Shown: piece after piece, positions 60,895-64,000 of the stretch
Position numbering within the stretch: the first letter of the stretch is position 1
Layout: each line of letters opens with the position of its first letter
Source: KBS-83 sp051025295
GTDB lineage: Bacteria; Acidobacteriota; Terriglobia; Terriglobales; Acidobacteriaceae
Assembly (NCBI GenBank): GCA_051025295.1
Contig: JBMGJV010000003.1
Length of the DNA: 64,000 nt
Direction: 5' to 3' (one strand)
The notes under the pieces: model-generated
Seen by the model: only the letters and a program-made list of their open reading frames with translations
Told to the model about the DNA's origin: nothing
Databases searched by the model: none
Position numbers and translations under genes: made by a program

Positions 60895-61497
60895 ATGGGT
60901 AAAGGACGCATGGAGGCCTTCAGCGATGGAGTGATCGCGATCATCATCACGATCATGGTGCTGGAGTTCAAACCGCCACATCAGACAAGCGCAGCCGCGT
61001 TAAGGCCGGTGCTTCCTGTCTTTCTGAGCTACGTCTTGAGTTTCGTGTACGTCGGCATCTACTGGAACAATCATCACCATCTGCTGCAGGCTGCGCGGCA
61101 TGTCAGCGGCGGCATTCTTTGGGCGAACCTGCACCTTCTGTTCTGGCTTTCTTTGACCCCCTTCGCAACTGCCTGGATGGGCGAGCCTCCGTTGTCGCCG
61201 TGGCCGGTTGCGCTATACGGAGTCTTGCTGCTCTTCGCGGCGTTCGCGTATTTCATCCTCACGAAAAAGCTCGTGCAGCAGCATGGCCACGACTCGATGC
61301 TGGCCAACTCCGTCGGTCGCGATTGGAAGGGCAAAGTCTCTCTCGCGGTGTACCTGGTCTCGATCGCGCTGGCGTTCTGGCGTCCGGCCTTTGCGTGCGG
61401 TGGGTACGTACTGGTTGCGCTGATGTGGCTTCTGCCTGACCGCCGCATTGAGAACGCCATTGCGAAAGACGCATCGCTTGTCCACACAGCTGAGTGA
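60895..61497 (+). CDS. TMEM175/DUF1211-family membrane protein (K+ channel-like)
   Basis: 200 residues with about six membrane helices. The family signature RxxxFSDGV is present at the start (RMEAFSDGVIAIIITIMVLE), along with YWNNHHHLLQAARHVSGGIL. Bacterial TMEM175 proteins form tetrameric potassium-permeable channels, and this protein has the usual single-repeat length. It starts 86 bp after the zinc-finger gene. Confidence 0.92.
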   Translation: MGKGRMEAFSDGVIAIIITIMVLEFKPPHQTSAAALRPVLPVFLSYVLSFVYVGIYWNNHHHLLQAARHVSGGILWANLHLLFWLSLTPFATAWMGEPPLSPWPVALYGVLLLFAAFAYFILTKKLVQQHGHDSMLANSVGRDWKGKVSLAVYLVSIALAFWRPAFACGGYVLVALMWLLPDRRIENAIAKDASLVHTAE

Positions 61498-61521
61498 CAG
61501 GGCGGAAGCAAGGAGGCCGAA

Positions 61522-61770
61522 GTGGAATCGTTCCAGGCGGGAGACCTGATTGAAGTCTCCTTCGAGGAGACTCCAGGTGAAACGATGCTGGCGACAGTCC
61601 TTCGCACTTTGTCCGACGAAGAGGAAGGGCTCAGCCCGGAGATCGAGGACTACGTCGCAGGATGGATCGAGGTGAGCGTAGCCGGCAGTGACGCTGTGCG
61701 CAGCATCACACTGGGCACCGATCTGCGGTATTCGCTGGACGGGCGTCACGTCACCCTCCGCAAACGCTGA
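61522..61770 (+). CDS. Small acidic hypothetical protein
   Basis: 82 residues, acidic, predicted beta-rich (VESFQAGDLIEVSFEETPGE; DLRYSLDGRHVTLRKR). A very strong AAGGAGG lies 6 nt upstream of GTG 61522. It follows the TMEM175 gene by 24 bp and is probably in its operon. Family not recognised. Confidence 0.72.
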   Translation: MESFQAGDLIEVSFEETPGETMLATVLRTLSDEEEGLSPEIEDYVAGWIEVSVAGSDAVRSITLGTDLRYSLDGRHVTLRKR

Positions 61771-62087
61771 TACTCAATCCGCGTTTTTAGCTTTCGAAAG
61801 CTGCGAGCGCACGCCGCGGTCATCCTCTAAATCACCTCTCCAAGCACCAGGGCTACCATCTTCCTGTCGTCCTCCCACGCGCGTCGAGCTCTGAAGTCCG
61901 AGTCGCGAAAAAGCGCGCTGCTGCGTTGACGTCATGGTCTCCCTTGCACAGCGAATGTAGCCGAAACATCGGCCAACTGGCTGAGGCTCAGCGACGACAG
62001 GCCATTCCACACCAGCTGCACTCCAGTCGGTCAAGTTATCAGGAGCAAATAGCTGGACACTCTGATCATTGGCGATCAAGCCGCCAG
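61771..62087. other. No convincing gene
   Basis: About 320 bases. A 105-codon minus-strand frame (61774-62091) begins right at the stop of the relic below but has no ribosome-binding site or recognisable motif. Confidence 0.4.
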
Positions 62088-62695
62088 TCAAGCGGGCTCG
62101 CCCTGCGGCATCTCGACGCTTCCGGCTTCGGTGTGCGCCATCATGCTCTGGTCCAAGGAGGAGAGGTGGCGATGTACGTCACCGATCACCACTGAGCCTT
62201 CCCCCACAGCAGAGGCAACGCGTATGACCGATTGGGAGCGCACGTCCCCGACGGCATAGATTCCGTGAACATTCGTTGCGTAGGGCGAGCCGTCGAACGA
62301 GCTTGCGCCCGCCAGATGGCGGCCTGCAGTATCAGGTTGGTGATATCTCGCTCGGATCGCATCAACCGCTGCAACGCGGCACGCCTCACATGAAGAACGA
62401 CAGAATCGACGGATGCAAAGCCATCGGCCAACGTGCGACGTGAACTGATCAGGTGCAGCTCGCCCGTGAATTCACCGGGCCCTAGAGTCGCGATCTGTCT
62501 GGGCTTCCGGCTGTTGTCGAGCGCGAACACATCGATCGCACCTTGCAGGATGACGTACCAGTCGGCGTTTTGTCCGCCACTCGTGAGCACTTGCGTGCCT
62601 GCGGGAATCGACCGTTCGGTTCCATAGCCGCGGACGCGCGCGATCATCTCATCCGTGAGGATCGGATAGGCGAAGGCCGGACGGTTCCCCGTGAG
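62088..62695 (-). pseudogene. Deleted cNMP-binding/TrxR fusion relic
   Basis: The first part reads PAFAYPILTDEMIARVRGYG, then a cNMP-binding domain (GTQVLTSGGQNADWYVILQG; GPGEFTGELHLISSRR). Near 62310 it changes frame and jumps straight to the C-terminal end of a TrxR-like flavoprotein: TNVHGIYAVGDVRSQSVIRV then ASAVGEGSVVIGDVHRHLSS, ending at TGA 62088-62090. About 350 residues of the flavoprotein core are missing compared with the intact 57336 gene. It is therefore an internally deleted, frameshifted copy of the same kind of fusion. Confidence 0.85.
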
Positions 62696-62917
62696 GCCTG
62701 TGGGACACCTTCCGTCTCGACGTCGTGGCTCTCCTGTAGTCCCCAGATCCTGTAGCGCCGCACTGTCCTACGAACCGATGCTGAGACTGCACACTCTCCA
62801 CTTGGACACGCCGGAGGGTCAATCAGAGAGTCCTGTGTGCCAGGGCAGCTGTTCCGGGCAGCGGCAGGCTTTCTGCTCATGCAGCGGTGTGTGCGAGTCT
62901 AAGTCCCGACCGGTTTC

Positions 62918-63313
62918 TTACTTCGGCGGGTTCGTTGGCGAAAAACTGTAGCGTGCAATCTTCCACGAACCGTTCTGGTCTCTCCGAAAGATGAAGAGCT
63001 CCTGGTTGCCCTCGGCACTCTTCGCGCCGGTAGCGTGCGTGGTCGTCGTTCCTGCTGAATTGGTGCGCACAAAGATCCAGTCAGGCGCCATCTGGACAAG
63101 CTCAACGATCTCAAACTTCACATGCAAGGTGATCGCCTGGAACACGGCATCGTAGGCTGCCTTGACCGCTGCCAATCCCACAGCGGACTGGCTGTAAGGC
63201 GGCATGAACACACCATCGTCCGCATACAGCGGCATCACCGCGCTTGTGTCAGATGCATTCAGGGCCGCGTTATACCGAGCAAGCACTGAGGTGACTGCTT
63301 CCTGGGGAGTCAT
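62918..63313 (-). CDS. SnoaL/NTF2-like (SgcJ/EcaC-type) protein
   Basis: 131 residues of the cone-shaped NTF2-like fold: AVTSVLARYNAALNASDTSA, MPLYADDGVFMPPYSQSAVG and the terminal WKIARYSFSPTNPPK are typical of the SgcJ/EcaC group. Members bind or transform small hydrophobic molecules; the substrate is unknown. ATG 63313 has AAGGAG 6 nt upstream, and a CTTGAAGTCAAG box lies about 120 bp further upstream. Confidence 0.9.
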   Translation of the reverse strand: MTPQEAVTSVLARYNAALNASDTSAVMPLYADDGVFMPPYSQSAVGLAAVKAAYDAVFQAITLHVKFEIVELVQMAPDWIFVRTNSAGTTTTHATGAKSAEGNQELFIFRRDQNGSWKIARYSFSPTNPPK

Positions 63314-63430
63314 ACGTCTCCTTCGACCTCTGATGTCTTATATATGTACTCACAAACGGGCGAACCGCAAGGAATCTCTGCGGGGCAGCGCCGTCAGCCC
63401 GAGCACCCTCTGAGGCTATGGCTGAGGTAC

Positions 63431-63442
63431 CTTGAAGTCAAG
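63431..63442. promoter_or_regulatory. CTTGANNTCAAG operator, copy 5
   Basis: CTTGAAGTCAAG, same centre as copy 1, between the NTF2-like gene (leftward from 63313) and the 3' end of the MarR gene. Confidence 0.75.
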
Positions 63443-63556
63443 AAATACCCGCTGGATCTTGGTCCTGCCGTGGCGGACGGAAGCAAGCGGCCCTGGCAAG
63501 GGCAACGGAAGAGAGCTGGATTCTGCCGACGACAACTATGCTGGAACGCGTCAGAG

Positions 63557-64000
63557 TTAGGGCTGCGACTCTTCGCTCGCAGTGCCAAGGCGCCGCAGCA
63601 GATCGACGAGCTGGCCCCGCTCTTCACGCGAGAGACCGTGGACAGCTTTTTCCATGTCGATGCGATGCTGCGCGTAGCCCTTTTCAATCAAGCGGCGACC
63701 CTTGGCCGTTAGCTCGACCACGCGGATCCGCCGATCCTGCGCATGGTTCTTCCTCAACACCAGCCACTTGCTTTCCAGCCGATCGATCGCCGTCGTGATG
63801 GAACCCGTCGTCAGATCCACCTTATGCCCGATCACATTCACTGGGAGCGGCCCCTTGTGAAGCAGCGCTTCCAGAACTCGAAAATCTGAATCGCATAGAT
63901 TGATGCGCCGCTTGCTTGCATCTGCCCGCGCCAGAAGCGCGCGATACGTCTTCCAGAGAACCAGGAAGACGTGGGTCCCGTCTGACTTCGCCTCGTGAGA
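63557..64000 (-). CDS. MarR-family transcriptional regulator (5' end beyond the window)
   Basis: 147 residues are visible; the frame is open to the right edge. The winged helix-turn-helix is clear: LCDSDFRVLEALLHKGPLPV, then KVDLTTGSITTAIDRLESKW and the wing RKNHAQDRRIRVVELTAKGR, followed by the dimerisation helix. A GTG at 63841 would give a truncated protein without the first helices and is not the start. MarR proteins respond to phenolics or oxidants. It is the closest candidate regulator for the CTTGANNTCAAG boxes. Confidence 0.92.
   Translation of the reverse strand, partial: SHEAKSDGTHVFLVLWKTYRALLARADASKRRINLCDSDFRVLEALLHKGPLPVNVIGHKVDLTTGSITTAIDRLESKWLVLRKNHAQDRRIRVVELTAKGRRLIEKGYAQHRIDMEKAVHGLSREERGQLVDLLRRLGTASEESQP

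Noticed and set aside
61774..62091. 105-codon minus-strand frame after the cNMP-TrxR relic
   Set aside because: It begins at the relic's stop with no ribosome-binding site and shows no motif.
1..64000. CRISPR array or insertion sequence
   Set aside because: No regularly spaced repeats and no transposase or IS-like terminal inverted repeats were found on reading; the only mobile enzymes seen are the serine and tyrosine recombinases.

Overview
This 64 kb window looks like a chromosomal segment of an acidobacterium, probably class Terriglobia, family Acidobacteriaceae. This is inferred from gene content: a very large Oar-like TonB-dependent receptor with a carboxypeptidase-regulatory N-terminal domain, a CRTAC1 (FG-GAP plus ASPIC/UnbV) secreted protein between paralogous secreted TPR proteins, an SGLT-type sugar symporter, a two-component propeller/Y_Y_Y sensor kinase, and fairly high GC throughout. 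No 16S rRNA gene is present, so the rank is not proven.

Region 1 (1-10.75 kb) is an accessory island. It holds the HsdR subunit of a type I restriction system preceded by the tail of a probable hsdM/hsdS gene, several orphan small genes, a large serine recombinase that contains a 42-bp near-perfect palindrome, an AlpA-type regulator, and a DUF4238-like gene broken by a frameshift. About 1 kb (7.5-8.5 kb) has no convincing gene.

Region 2 (11-31.6 kb) is a plant-polysaccharide, probably L-arabinose, locus. A GH127-type beta-L-arabinofuranosidase, two secreted TPR proteins, a CRTAC1 protein and a TonB receptor lie on the minus strand. A LacI-family repressor sits divergent to araD, an SGLT symporter, a small membrane protein, an L-fucose/L-arabinose-isomerase-family enzyme and araB. 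Downstream is a secreted CE1-like esterase. Three AAACGTTT-centred operators, before the receptor, the glycosidase and the repressor/araD promoters, tie this together as one probable regulon. Polymer debranching, outer-membrane import, inner-membrane Na+ symport and conversion through L-ribulose and L-ribulose-5-P to D-xylulose-5-P are all represented.

Region 3 (32.0-47.9 kb) is an integrated prophage-like element in the 3' end of a tRNA-Leu(GAG) gene, next to secG. It is bounded by a 30-bp direct repeat and, just inside both ends, by paired ATCGTCC repeats at one helical-turn spacing that look like integrase arm sites. It carries a rightward lysis/terminase/portal block, a leftward operon of overlapping recombination/replication genes (ERF, YqaJ exonuclease, DUF1376), and xis/int. 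The portal seems truncated and no capsid or tail genes exist, so the element looks defective or satellite-like. CACTAGTG repeats mark its control regions.

Region 4 (48-64 kb) is a redox/stress-type region. It contains two paralogous quinone-oxidoreductase-like enzymes, an SDR, a secreted lipocalin-size protein, a full histidine kinase/response regulator pair, a cyclic-nucleotide-binding/glutaredoxin-like/thioredoxin-reductase-like fusion lacking the CxxC, a UBP zinc-finger protein, a TMEM175 channel, an SnoaL/NTF2-like protein and a MarR regulator running off the right edge. A palindrome CTTGANNTCAAG occurs five times here in upstream positions. Two relics are recognisable: the C-terminal half of a histidine kinase, and a cNMP-TrxR fusion with its middle deleted.
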